Shown here: positions 1 to 8,909 of the stretch, one piece after another
Numbering within the stretch: position 1 is the stretch's first letter
Layout of the letters: each line of letters starts with the position of its first letter
Source of the DNA: CAG-1782 sp964418255
GTDB lineage: Bacteria > Bacillota > Clostridia > Christensenellales > DTU072
NCBI GenBank assembly: GCA_964418255.1
Contig: CAYQKV010000006.1
Span: 69,199-133,198, forward strand
Direction: 5' to 3'
Length of the DNA: 64,000 nt
Program-made: the position numbers and the translations under genes
The notes under the pieces: model-generated
Databases searched by the model: none
What the model saw: only the letters and a program-made list of their open reading frames with translations
What the model was told of the DNA's origin: nothing

Positions 1-1
1 T

Positions 2-3000
2 TCCGAAAAAACCCCGATAGGCGTCAAAATAGTGGATTCCGCGGCAAACAACTTCGTTTTTGTCGGACAGGGCGATAAATACGACGTGACGGGTATGACG
101 GTGCGCGTCACTTACGACAACGACCAGACCCCGCAGTACGACGTGAAAACCGAACTTGAAAAAGACGTTTTCATCAGCATAGACGATACCTCGGCGCGCG
201 CGCTCGACGCCGTGCTTATGTATTATCCGTCCGATTACAAAGAGACGTATACTTACAGATTTTTCGGGCTTCCCAGAGTTTCGGCGGGAGAAACCGTCGT
301 TCCCGGGCAGGAACTCGCATCCAACAAAATCGACCGCGGCGGACAGGAAATCGTGCTCGACCCGATAACGAGCAAGAGTTACGGAACGGTAAAAAGCATC
401 GATTCCAACTCCGACGGCAGCAGAACTATGACGGTCTCTACGCTTGTTTCTTACGACCTTACCACCGTGGAAACGCACGTGGGAGCAATTATTGCGGACA
501 ACGGTTATATAGGAAGATACGGAAGCGCGCTTGTGTACGCGAAAGGCGGCGGCGTGGTGGAGAGCGTGGAAAACGGAGTGGTTACGATAAAAACCGCGCC
601 CACGGCGGTGTTTGTCAGCAACGTTAAAGAGAAGAGTTTTTCTTCTATGGAAATAATTTCATATCCCACGCCCCTTAACTATACCGACACGACGCTGGAC
701 GGAATGATAGAGGGCGACGTAATAAACAAAGCCACGGGAAGCGTGCGCGTTACTTACGACGACGGCTCGAAAGAAGTTTTCGGTATGGACGACGCGAAAA
801 TAAGCCTGGTAAACTACGGAAAAGACTCGGTAAACGACGCGTTTGCGCTTGTCCCGGGAAGAAACAGAATACTCGTCGTATACGGCGGCGTTATAACGAA
901 TTGCACCGAATTCTACGCGACGGTGGAAAGTAAGTACCCCGTTCAGCTCGTTATCGACGCGGATACGATAAGCGGCAGAGAATTTTACTACGGAGATTCG
1001 ATTTCCGTTTCCGCTATGACTTACCACGTCGTTTACAACAACGGCGACATAGGCGCGGCGGAACAGATAACCGCGGATATGGTGGAAGAAGGGTATTCCC
1101 TTATCTGCCAGCCCGCAAACAATCCGTATCAGGCGCAAATCGTTTTCCGACTTCCCGACAGGTATCTGAAACTCATTCCGCAGGAAGAAAACGGCGACAG
1201 GGAGTACGTAAAACCCACGTGCTATTACAACGTGTCTCCGCAACCGATAAACTCCGTCGATTTCATAACGAAACCGTATAAAGTGTACGTCGCGGACAAA
1301 AACGACATTTCATACGAAGGAGCGGCGCTCGACGTTTATTACAGAAACAACGAAAGAGTTACGAGAAGACTTACCGGAGACAACCCGCTTACCGTCATAA
1401 ACGAAAGACTTTCGGGAGACTGGGAAGAAATAGAAGAATACGACTTTTCGGGAAGCGGCGAAAGACTGTACGTGTTCACGCGAGACAGCGACAACGCGGC
1501 GATACCGATAAATTCCATAGTGAGAAAGAAACACAGCGGATACGAAGCGAGAGCGGTGTACGTAGACGAATACGGAGTGAAGAGCAAGACGTACGCGTCG
1601 TTCGGGTACTACCTCCTCGAAGGCGGGAAAACCGTCTCTTCGATTAAACTCACCGTGCTTAAAGACGCGGACGGAAAAGAGTATTACAAAAAGAACTATA
1701 CGCAGTACGAAGACTGGAACCTTTCGGGACTGGAACTTACCGTGACGTATTCCGACGGAAAGACGGAAATCGTAGACGTTTTGCCCGAAATGATTTACGC
1801 GGGAAGCACGCAGAATATGGGCGCGGACGTCGCGGTTAAATTCACCTACCTCGGCGCGACCGACGACAATACGCTTTCCATAAACGTAACCGAACGCAAA
1901 CCCACCGATATAACGTTGGTGAGAAAGGGAAAAGAAGACTACGTCGGAAGATACGGAACGAAAATGGATTTTTCCGGGTATATGTTCAGACTGACGTACA
2001 ACGCGGGACCCGCCGAACAGATTAGCGGAGCGATGCTCTCGGGTATTTCCGACAGAGAGGTTTCCTCGGGTTGGTGGTATAAGATGTACAACGTAAGAGG
2101 CGAAGTCGTGGATAACCTCATTCAACCCGGCACGGTCGTGTACGAACTGTACTATTCGTATCCCGACGCGAATGCGGAAAACGGAAAGGGTTACAGCTAC
2201 GTATGCTCGATGAGATATACCGACGTGTTGCAGGCTATCGCAATCGACCCGTACGACGAAGAAGCGAGCGTTTACGCGATAGAGGTCGTGGAAAACAGAA
2301 GCGGCGTGGTGGGAATAAGATACGAACAGAATATCGAATTCGACGGGAAAGTGCTCAATCCCACGAACGGAAATTCGGTCAACGAAGAATCCGACGTGCC
2401 CGCCGTCTTCCCCGTGGGAAGTTCGAACGGACTGCCCGTGCTTGCGGAAACCGCGGCGGGTTGGGAAATAATGCTCAGCGAGTATTTCGGCGGACAAATT
2501 TTAGATAAAGTGATTACAGTAGATTGCGTGGACGCGGACGGAACGGAATACGTCGATTACGTAAGAATTACCCCGTCGATGCTCGATTACGACACGTCCG
2601 ACCTTACGATAGGATACAGAAAGGTTACGATAAACTATAAAAATCAGTCGTGCCAGACCTACGTCTACGTGTGGAACGCGCTTTTAAGCGGCGTGGACGT
2701 CGCGGTAGTGCCGTTGCAGAACTATATTTATACCGCGATAAAGGACGAAAGCGACCTCGTGCTTTCCGGCGGCGTAGCGAGACTTACGTTTACAAAATAT
2801 ACGAGACGCGGAGTTTTCGCGGGGTATATGAGTAAATATATAGGTATGGAAAGCGAAGACTTGTCTTACTCGGGTTTTGTTTCGGGTATGTATTCCAAAG
2901 AGGGAAGACAAATTACGATAAACGTCGTGTATAAAGATTATACCGCGGACGAACTGAAAGCGAGTTACGTCATCACCGTCTACGACAGACAGGACGTCGA

Positions 3001-4381
3001 CTTCTCTTATTCCAACGTCATATTCTTCTACGGAAACGCGGCGCCCGCGTCTTATACGACCAAACAGAGCATTGCCGAGTTTACTTTGCCCGAAAACATT
3101 ACGCTTAACTATATCGAAAGCGCGAATATGATAACTCTCGACAAATATCTTGCGTTAAGCCGCGAGGAAAAAGGAGAGTATATACCCGTCACCGTTTACG
3201 ACGAGGATAAAAAATACGCGCCTACGATGTTTATAAAACTTAGCGACGTGGTAAAGGAAAATTATATCGACCCCGTCGCAGGGAAATATTACGTTAGGTA
3301 CGGAGCGGCGTATATCATAGACGAAGAAGACTATACGGCGTTTTCCGTCGAAGACAGGGCGAGAATGACGGCGGTGCCGACGTATAACGGAAGAGGAGAA
3401 CTCGTCGAGACGTACTACGTGACGACAGAAAAGAACCTCGGCGGGGAAGGGTTAAAAGACAAAATAAGAGTTTATAACGGAATTATTACGGAAAAGATTA
3501 CCGAAAGCGAGTACCTTGATTTAAGCGACGAAGAAAAAGCCGAGTACGAGGAAATCGAAAATAGTTATTATATCCTTATGAGAGTTATAGACGACAGAGA
3601 CGCGTATAACAGATTTTACGAAACCGCGTCTTACGCGTTCCAGTATTATACGATAATTCGGAAAGTTATCGAAGTAAGGGTGGAGACGAGCAACGAGCTT
3701 GCAAAAGTGCTCAGAGTGTATACAAAGATAAACGACGGCGCGGGCAACGGCAACCCGTACGCGATTTACTATCTCCACAGCCCGACGCTGGATATTACCG
3801 GCAAGGTAAAAACGGAAATAGAACAAGCGTATCCCGAGTTTACTTCCCTTAGTTCGGTGTATCTCGCTTCTCCGAACGAAGACTATTTCGAAATTATAGT
3901 CAAGTTTACCGACGACTATGCGGAAACAGAGGAAAGTAAAAATATCGTGGCGGAAATATTCTTCCGCGTGCTCAAAGAGCTTACTACCGACGATTTCGCA
4001 AACGAAATGGGGATTACCCTTTCGCATATCAACTTCGATTTCGAAGGAAAGAGCGAATTGTATAACTTCAACGGAAATAACGAAGAGGGTATGAAAACCT
4101 TGCTTAAAGAAAAATGGATAAACGGCGTCAATATAATCGACAAAGCGGCGGCGGACGGAAACGGAACGGCGAGAATATCCTATACGCTTACCTTCGGCGA
4201 TACGAAGACGAGAAACGGCGTTCTGCAATTACTCGGCGGCGCGCTCGGCATAAGCAAAACGGAGATTGACGGAATAATTACGTACGACGTTACGACGGGC
4301 GACCTCGGACACCCGAGCTATACCATCGATTTAAGCAGAGGAACGGTAAGGGAAGACGGAGACAAACTTACGATACAATAA
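2..4381 (+). CDS. Large Ig-like-domain surface protein, 5'-truncated by window edge
   Basis: The frame is open to the left edge, so the true start lies outside the window; the GTG at 32 is only the first internal candidate. About 1,459 residues are visible. They contain a series of modules with the pattern of bacterial Ig-like group 3 domains, for example 'MTVRVTYDN', 'GSVRVTYDDGSKEVF', 'LELTVTYSDGKTEIV' and 'YMFRLTYNAG', each a beta strand followed by a D/N-G turn. I see no LPXTG motif, SLH repeats or C-terminal membrane segment; the protein simply ends in a further beta-rich region. The family is typical of exported adhesins or surface-layer-associated proteins of Bacillota. Codon use matches the giant surface protein at 46.4 kb. 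Exact partner or ligand is unknown, and export is inferred, since the signal peptide is not in view. Confidence 0.75.
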   Translation, partial: SEKTPIGVKIVDSAANNFVFVGQGDKYDVTGMTVRVTYDNDQTPQYDVKTELEKDVFISIDDTSARALDAVLMYYPSDYKETYTYRFFGLPRVSAGETVVPGQELASNKIDRGGQEIVLDPITSKSYGTVKSIDSNSDGSRTMTVSTLVSYDLTTVETHVGAIIADNGYIGRYGSALVYAKGGGVVESVENGVVTIKTAPTAVFVSNVKEKSFSSMEIISYPTPLNYTDTTLDGMIEGDVINKATGSVRVTYDDGSKEVFGMDDAKISLVNYGKDSVNDAFALVPGRNRILVVYGGVITNCTEFYATVESKYPVQLVIDADTISGREFYYGDSISVSAMTYHVVYNNGDIGAAEQITADMVEEGYSLICQPANNPYQAQIVFRLPDRYLKLIPQEENGDREYVKPTCYYNVSPQPINSVDFITKPYKVYVADKNDISYEGAALDVYYRNNERVTRRLTGDNPLTVINERLSGDWEEIEEYDFSGSGERLYVFTRDSDNAAIPINSIVRKKHSGYEARAVYVDEYGVKSKTYASFGYYLLEGGKTVSSIKLTVLKDADGKEYYKKNYTQYEDWNLSGLELTVTYSDGKTEIVDVLPEMIYAGSTQNMGADVAVKFTYLGATDDNTLSINVTERKPTDITLVRKGKEDYVGRYGTKMDFSGYMFRLTYNAGPAEQISGAMLSGISDREVSSGWWYKMYNVRGEVVDNLIQPGTVVYELYYSYPDANAENGKGYSYVCSMRYTDVLQAIAIDPYDEEASVYAIEVVENRSGVVGIRYEQNIEFDGKVLNPTNGNSVNEESDVPAVFPVGSSNGLPVLAETAAGWEIMLSEYFGGQILDKVITVDCVDADGTEYVDYVRITPSMLDYDTSDLTIGYRKVTINYKNQSCQTYVYVWNALLSGVDVAVVPLQNYIYTAIKDESDLVLSGGVARLTFTKYTRRGVFAGYMSKYIGMESEDLSYSGFVSGMYSKEGRQITINVVYKDYTADELKASYVITVYDRQDVDFSYSNVIFFYGNAAPASYTTKQSIAEFTLPENITLNYIESANMITLDKYLALSREEKGEYIPVTVYDEDKKYAPTMFIKLSDVVKENYIDPVAGKYYVRYGAAYIIDEEDYTAFSVEDRARMTAVPTYNGRGELVETYYVTTEKNLGGEGLKDKIRVYNGIITEKITESEYLDLSDEEKAEYEEIENSYYILMRVIDDRDAYNRFYETASYAFQYYTIIRKVIEVRVETSNELAKVLRVYTKINDGAGNGNPYAIYYLHSPTLDITGKVKTEIEQAYPEFTSLSSVYLASPNEDYFEIIVKFTDDYAETEESKNIVAEIFFRVLKELTTDDFANEMGITLSHINFDFEGKSELYNFNGNNEEGMKTLLKEKWINGVNIIDKAAADGNGTARISYTLTFGDTKTRNGVLQLLGGALGISKTEIDGIITYDVTTGDLGHPSYTIDLSRGTVREDGDKLTIQ

Positions 4382-4420
4382 AATAAGAAGACAACACAGA
4401 AAATATAACAAGGAGCGATT

Positions 4421-5554
4421 ATGGCAACCAAAATTCAGGAATCGGGAACAGGTTTTAAGGAGTATTTGCAAAGCCAAGGCAACGCGGCTGCGCTTGATTA
4501 TTTGAACGAACTCGAAAGCGGCGGACATAAAATCGCAGTCAGAGGCGGCGGATATATAGGATATATCGAACTCGACTGCGTGTACGGATACGACGCGTTT
4601 GCTTCGAACGAGAATAAGAGTAAGTACGCAAATATCCTGCAAAATTCTTCCGGCGCGGGAGCCGCGGCTACGGTTATGGCGTATTGCATTATACCGGGAA
4701 GCGCGCACCTGCTGATTAAAGGCGACAGCGAAGCCGCGGTAAAGGGTTTTGTGAGAGTGGTAAACGACGTTTTCGAAAAAGAATACGACGGCGGAACGGG
4801 TTCGGTAGGTTATCCGTTCAGAGCTGGGTTCGTATGTCGGGAAATAAAAGGTAAAGCCGCTATCTGGAAAGCGATGGGCGATATTTACGGACTGAGCGAA
4901 GGAAGTATGGAAATATATCCGTATAATAGCTATAACTTCGTAATGAGCGGAAATACGATGGCTAACCTCGCCATTAGCGCGGAACTCGGAATTACCGATA
5001 TTTATACGTTTGCAAACAGACTCGAAAAAGAAACGACGTACCGCGGCGCGCCGAACGCAAAAGGAAAGGAAAGACTTAACGCGGTGCTGGAAGACCTGCG
5101 TAAAAGGTACGTCTATCCGTACGCGAGGGTGAAAGAAGAGACAATCGCTATGATAATCGGCGAGGCTTGCGCAAGAACGGGTATGCCGTACGTTAAAGTA
5201 GCAAAGAAAATGCGGTGCTATAAGAACCGCCACGACCTTACGGTAAGCACCTTGTGCAGTTTTATGATAAGAAGAAAATGTTCTTTCGACGAAAGCACGA
5301 CCATTCTCGGAATGGGAAGCGAAAATCCGAATAACCTCATAATAGAGGCGCTTGCCGAACTCAACAGACTTACGGGATATTCTTACGACTATATAGTAAG
5401 AAAGATGATGAGGGTAAACGACGAAGGATACAGACTGCTTATCGTCACGATGAAACACTTGCACGCGGCGTATAACTGGAATTTCCCCGAAATGTGCGAA
5501 AAATTCCATTTGGTAAGAGATATAGGATATATTCGCGCGCAGTGCAATTTTTAA
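4421..5554 (+). CDS. TnpA/RAYT-like protein with degenerate active site
   Basis: 377 residues, SD-like AAGGAG before the ATG, 39 nt after the preceding gene. Residues 36-175 follow the layout of Y1 (REP-associated, IS200-like) transposases: an early 'HKIAVRGGG' strand, then 'AYCIIPGSAHLLI' (87-99) in place of the usual 'AYCLMPNHVHLLI', then 'GSVGYPFRAGF' (127-137) in place of 'RVGHLFQDRF', then 'YPYNSY' (166-171) in place of 'YPWSSY'. The first histidine of the HUH pair is serine (S94) while the second (H96) is kept. The catalytic tyrosine expected near residues 150-152 is absent ('WKAMG'). A C-terminal region (about 235-350) looks helical and HTH/DnaA-C-like, as in many RAYT proteins. I infer a protein that kept the DNA-binding fold but lost cleavage, possibly a domesticated regulator. 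No flanking terminal repeats were seen. Confidence 0.6.
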   Translation: MATKIQESGTGFKEYLQSQGNAAALDYLNELESGGHKIAVRGGGYIGYIELDCVYGYDAFASNENKSKYANILQNSSGAGAAATVMAYCIIPGSAHLLIKGDSEAAVKGFVRVVNDVFEKEYDGGTGSVGYPFRAGFVCREIKGKAAIWKAMGDIYGLSEGSMEIYPYNSYNFVMSGNTMANLAISAELGITDIYTFANRLEKETTYRGAPNAKGKERLNAVLEDLRKRYVYPYARVKEETIAMIIGEACARTGMPYVKVAKKMRCYKNRHDLTVSTLCSFMIRRKCSFDESTTILGMGSENPNNLIIEALAELNRLTGYSYDYIVRKMMRVNDEGYRLLIVTMKHLHAAYNWNFPEMCEKFHLVRDIGYIRAQCNF

Positions 5555-5596
5555 CCGATTTTGGGAAAGAATGGAGTAAAACCTCAGAGAATTGTA

Positions 5597-5625
5597 TTGA
5601 CGGCGGGATAAAAAAATGATAAACT
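5597..5625 (+). promoter_or_regulatory. Promoter for the DUF898-like gene
   Basis: TTGACG at 5597-5602, a 17-nt spacer, then TAAACT at 5620-5625 preceded by TGA (an extended -10). Predicted start near 5632, just before the SD GGAGG at 5635-5639. Confidence 0.5.
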
Positions 5626-5644
5626 ATTAAAAGCGGAGGTTGTA

Positions 5645-6028
5645 ATGGCTCAGAATTTCAATAATTGTTCGGTCGCGTTGACCGGAGAGATAGTAAATAA
5701 AAGACGCACGAGACAGAACGTGGAGAGCGCGTTCAAAGGTACGGCGGGAAGACATTTCTTCCTTATGCTCGGAACCGCGCTGTTGTCGATTATACCGTTC
5801 GTCGGTTTGCCGAACGCGATTTGTATCCGTCAAAGATGGTTCTGCCGTCACACGCAGATAGTGGGTATGCCGTTGCAATTCGAGGGCAGAGCGGGAGAAC
5901 TTCTCGGAAGAATGTTCGTGTGGGGATTCTTCTCGGTGATTACGATAGGCATCTACGCAGTAGTACTTCTTCCCGTAAGATACAGACAATGGATAACGAA
6001 AAATACAATTTTCGGCGCGGCGGCGTAA
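5645..6028 (+). CDS. DUF898/YjgN-like small membrane protein
   Basis: 127 residues with SD GGAGG 5 nt before ATG. The sequence has the family's recurring pattern: 'FKGTAGRHFF' (about 30-39), a hydrophobic segment 'LMLGTALLSIIPFVGLPNAI' (about 40-59), a basic patch with 'RQRWFCRHTQI', then a second 'LQFEGRAGELLGRMF' and a second hydrophobic segment ending in 'YRQWITKNTIF'. Two membrane passes are likely. Known DUF898 members are uncharacterised inner-membrane proteins, usually longer, so this is a short version with one repeat unit and a half. It is a single-gene unit with its own promoter and a strong terminator at 6065. No function can be assigned. Confidence 0.6.
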   Translation: MAQNFNNCSVALTGEIVNKRRTRQNVESAFKGTAGRHFFLMLGTALLSIIPFVGLPNAICIRQRWFCRHTQIVGMPLQFEGRAGELLGRMFVWGFFSVITIGIYAVVLLPVRYRQWITKNTIFGAAA

Positions 6029-6064
6029 AACAGCCGATTGCGTAAAGTAAAGAAAATTCCAAAC

Positions 6065-6087
6065 GACCGCTTTCGGGCGGTCTTTTT
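6065..6087 (+). terminator. Intrinsic terminator after DUF898-like gene
   Basis: Stem GACCGC (6065-6070) with GCGGTC (6077-6082), 6-nt loop, followed by five T. Confidence 0.85.
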
Positions 6088-6144
6088 ATATATAGAAAAG
6101 CCGCAAGAAAAGCCGCAAGAAAAGAATATGCAAGGTTCGCTTAA

Positions 6145-6173
6145 TTGTAAAAAAAGAACGGATATGGTATAAT
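6145..6173 (+). promoter_or_regulatory. uvrC promoter, predicted leaderless
   Basis: TTGTAA at 6145-6150, 17-nt spacer, TATAAT at 6168-6173. The start codon of uvrC is at 6180, exactly where transcription would begin (7 nt after the -10), and no SD precedes it. This implies a leaderless message unless another upstream promoter is used. Confidence 0.7.
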
Positions 6174-6179
6174 CATTCT

Positions 6180-8003
6180 ATGAGCAATCTGCGGGAAAAA
6201 CTAAAAAATCTGCCGGAAAAAAGCGGCGTTTATATTATGCTCGACGAATACGGCAGTATTCTCTACGTCGGCAAAGCGAAAATACTCAAAAATCGCGTAA
6301 GACAGTATTTCCATAACAGCGTTAAGAATGAAAAAACGACGAAACTCGTCGAGAAAATCGCCGATTTCCGATATATAATCACGCAGAACGAGTACGAGGC
6401 GCTTATACTCGAAAACAACCTTATAAAAGAACATAATCCGCCGTACAATATCCTGCTCAAAGACGATAAAACATATCCTTATATAAAGATAAACGTAAAA
6501 GACAAGTTTCCGCGGGTGGAAATTGCATACAGACTGAAAAGAGACGGGGCAAAATATTTCGGACCGTATATGCTCGGTATGTCGGCAAGAGAACTTCTCG
6601 ATATAATTCATACCGTGTTCCCTGTGAGAACGTGCAGAAATATACCGAAAAGAGAATGTCTCAATTACCATATAGCAAGATGTTGCGCGCCGTGCACGGG
6701 AAGAATAAGCGAGGAAGAGTATAAAAAAATCATAGGTAGAGTTATTTCGTTTTTGAACGGGAACGACGATTTCGTCAGGGAAACTCTTCAAAATAAAATG
6801 ACGTATTTTGCCGAAAACGAGGAGTTCGAAAAGGCAAAAACCTATCGGGACGCGCTGCTTGCGCTGGAAAAGATTTTAAGGAAACAGGCAATTCCTTTCA
6901 AACAGGAACTCAATATCGACGTGTTCACTTTCGTCACGAACGGTATGGATTCGGCGGTAAACTGTTTCGCCGTGCGAGGCGGAAAATACCTCGGCGGCAC
7001 GAATTTCCGATGCGTGGACAACGAGTACAACAACGGGCTTACTTCGTTTATAATGCAGTATTATCAGAACAACCCGATTATCTGTACGGAAATTCTTGTA
7101 GGGGAAGAACTGGAATTCGGCGCGGAACTTATGGACTATCTGTCGAAAAAAGCGGGGAGAAAAATAGTAATAACCAAACCGAGCGGCGGAATACGAAAAC
7201 AACTCGTAGAACTCGGAATAGCCAACGGCGAAGAATACCTTTCCGCGCAGATAGAAAAACAGGAACGGTACGAAGACCTTACCTACGGAGCGACGGTGCA
7301 GCTTAAAGAAGCGCTGAATTTACCGACAATTCCCGAAAGAATAGAATGTTACGACATCTCGCATATAAGCGGAACGAATAAAGTCGCAAGTATGGTCGTA
7401 TTCGAAAAAGGCGCGAAAAGCGCGAAAATGTATAGGCATTTCAAGATAAAAACCGTCGAGGGAAACAACGATTTCGCCTGTATGTACGAAACGCTGAAAC
7501 GAAGATTTAACGAGTATAAAGAGGGGAAAGAACAGAGTTTTTCGATTAAACCCGACCTCATAATAATCGACGGAGGGAAAGGACAACTTGCCTACGCGTT
7601 GCAGGCGGCGACCGACTGCGGCGTGGACGTAAATATGATAAGTTTGGCTAAGCGCGAAGAAGAAATATTCATTCCCGGAAGAGAAGAAAGCATAATTTTA
7701 CCGAGAAACAGCCTCGCGATAAAACTTATAATAAGAATAAGAGACGAGGCGCACAGATTTGCCATAACTTTCCACCGTGCGCTCAGAGCAAAGAAGATGA
7801 CGGAAAGCGTCCTTACCGAAATTGAAGGCATCGGCAAGACGAAGGCAAAGTATCTGATAATGAAGTTTAAGAAGATAGAAAATATAAAAAAGGCAACCGT
7901 AGAAGAGATTGCGGAAACCCAAAGTCTCTCGATAAAGGATGCGGAGAATATTAAAAAGTATTTTGAAGATAACAAAGGCAAGGGAAACGACGATGAAATA
8001 TAA
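6180..8003 (+). CDS. uvrC: UvrABC system protein C (excinuclease subunit)
   Basis: 607 residues, the usual UvrC length. It makes both incisions around lesions bound by UvrAB in nucleotide excision repair. The N-terminal GIY-YIG nuclease is at 15-90 ('SGVYIMLDEYGSILYVGKAK'). Cysteines 152, 160, 168/169 and 172 sit in the 'TC...REC...CCAPC' pattern reported to hold an Fe-S cluster in UvrC. A UVR (UvrB-contact) helix pair lies near 205-232, an RNase H-like 5' nuclease near 385-540 ('CYDISHISGT', 'DLIIIDGGKGQL'), and helix-hairpin-helix motifs at the C-terminus. The start fits homologues ('NLPEKSGVY' follows at once), which makes the lack of a leader notable. Its last 11 nt overlap the next gene. 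Confidence 0.97.
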   Translation: MSNLREKLKNLPEKSGVYIMLDEYGSILYVGKAKILKNRVRQYFHNSVKNEKTTKLVEKIADFRYIITQNEYEALILENNLIKEHNPPYNILLKDDKTYPYIKINVKDKFPRVEIAYRLKRDGAKYFGPYMLGMSARELLDIIHTVFPVRTCRNIPKRECLNYHIARCCAPCTGRISEEEYKKIIGRVISFLNGNDDFVRETLQNKMTYFAENEEFEKAKTYRDALLALEKILRKQAIPFKQELNIDVFTFVTNGMDSAVNCFAVRGGKYLGGTNFRCVDNEYNNGLTSFIMQYYQNNPIICTEILVGEELEFGAELMDYLSKKAGRKIVITKPSGGIRKQLVELGIANGEEYLSAQIEKQERYEDLTYGATVQLKEALNLPTIPERIECYDISHISGTNKVASMVVFEKGAKSAKMYRHFKIKTVEGNNDFACMYETLKRRFNEYKEGKEQSFSIKPDLIIIDGGKGQLAYALQAATDCGVDVNMISLAKREEEIFIPGREESIILPRNSLAIKLIIRIRDEAHRFAITFHRALRAKKMTESVLTEIEGIGKTKAKYLIMKFKKIENIKKATVEEIAETQSLSIKDAENIKKYFEDNKGKGNDDEI

Positions 8004-8799
8004 ACTTATTTGTTCGGATTTAGACGATACGTTGATAGGTTCGGACGGTCGGTACGGAGAAGGGCTGAAAGAAGCGATAAAAAAGTACGAAGAACGCGGC
8101 GGGAGGTTCTGTATAGTCACGGGAAGAATGACCGCGGGAGCGACGCCGATAGCGAAAGAGCTTGGATTAAAAAACGAGATAGCCACGTTCCAGGGCGCGA
8201 TGATTTCCGATTTGACGACGGGAGAAACGCTGTCCGAAACGGTTATTCCCTGCGAAAAAGCCGTGGAAATCGGCGAATATATCGAAAGTAAAGGATACTA
8301 TTATCAGACGTATTTCGGCGATAAATTCTATACGGAAAAGCCGAACGGTTTTACCGTGCTTTACGGAAAAATCAGCAAAGCGGAATTTGAGAAAACCGAA
8401 GAAAAACTATCGGAATTTATAAAGAGTAGAAAACTCAATCCGCCCAAACTTTTGTTAATGGATAAAGAGGAAAAAATCGGCGGAATACTCGAAGAATTGA
8501 GGGAAAAGTTCGGCAAAGAATTTTTGATAAATACGAGCAAACCGTTCATTATAGAAATAATACCGCACGGGATAGATAAGGGACTCGCAGTTAAGTTTAT
8601 AGCCGAGCGGCACGGGATAAATAAGGAAGAAATTATCTGCGTGGGAGATTCGGAAAACGACCTTCCTATGCTCGAATACGCGGGGTTAGGCGTTTGCGTG
8701 GATACGGGAAGCGAAAAAGCTAAACGCGCGGCGAAAGTCATCGCCCCGGGAAAGGACGACGACCCGATTACGTGGGTGATTGAAAAGTACGGAAAGTAA
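7993..8799 (+). CDS. Cof-type HAD-IIB phosphatase
   Basis: 268 residues starting at ATG 7993 inside the uvrC 3' end; this start places the HAD motif I 'CSDLDDTLI' at residues 6-14, as usual. Motif II is 'CIVTGRM' (about 39-45), a C2-type cap follows, motif III lysine is in 'GIDKGLAV' (about 196-203), and motif IV is 'CVGDSENDLPML' (about 217-228). Family members dephosphorylate sugar phosphates, pyridoxal phosphate or FMN in the cytosol; the exact substrate cannot be read from sequence. The 11-nt overlap with uvrC suggests co-transcription and translational coupling. Confidence 0.9.
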   Translation: MKYKLICSDLDDTLIGSDGRYGEGLKEAIKKYEERGGRFCIVTGRMTAGATPIAKELGLKNEIATFQGAMISDLTTGETLSETVIPCEKAVEIGEYIESKGYYYQTYFGDKFYTEKPNGFTVLYGKISKAEFEKTEEKLSEFIKSRKLNPPKLLLMDKEEKIGGILEELREKFGKEFLINTSKPFIIEIIPHGIDKGLAVKFIAERHGINKEEIICVGDSENDLPMLEYAGLGVCVDTGSEKAKRAAKVIAPGKDDDPITWVIEKYGK

Positions 8800-8879
8800 A
8801 ACAGAAGAGGACGAAGAAAAGCCGTCGGCGGAATAAACTCCGAAGAAAAGAATATACCTTTAATGGGCGCGTCAACGCA

Positions 8880-8909
8880 TTGACAAAAGCCTTTTCGGAG
8901 GGGTATAAT
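8880..8909 (+). promoter_or_regulatory. Consensus promoter overlapping the murB start codon
   Basis: TTGACA at 8880-8885, 18-nt spacer, TATAAT at 8904-8909. The -10 box shares bases with the murB ATG (8908-8910), and the predicted RNA start (about 8916) would lie inside murB. The murB SD GGAGGGG (8897-8903) is in the spacer. Confidence 0.5.

Noticed and set aside
32..34. GTG at 32 as the start of the first gene
   Set aside because: The frame is open upstream to the window edge, and no SD or signal peptide follows the GTG.
6096..6124. Short tandem repeat AAAAGCCGCAAGA before uvrC
   Set aside because: Only two units, located after a terminator; no link to a function could be seen.
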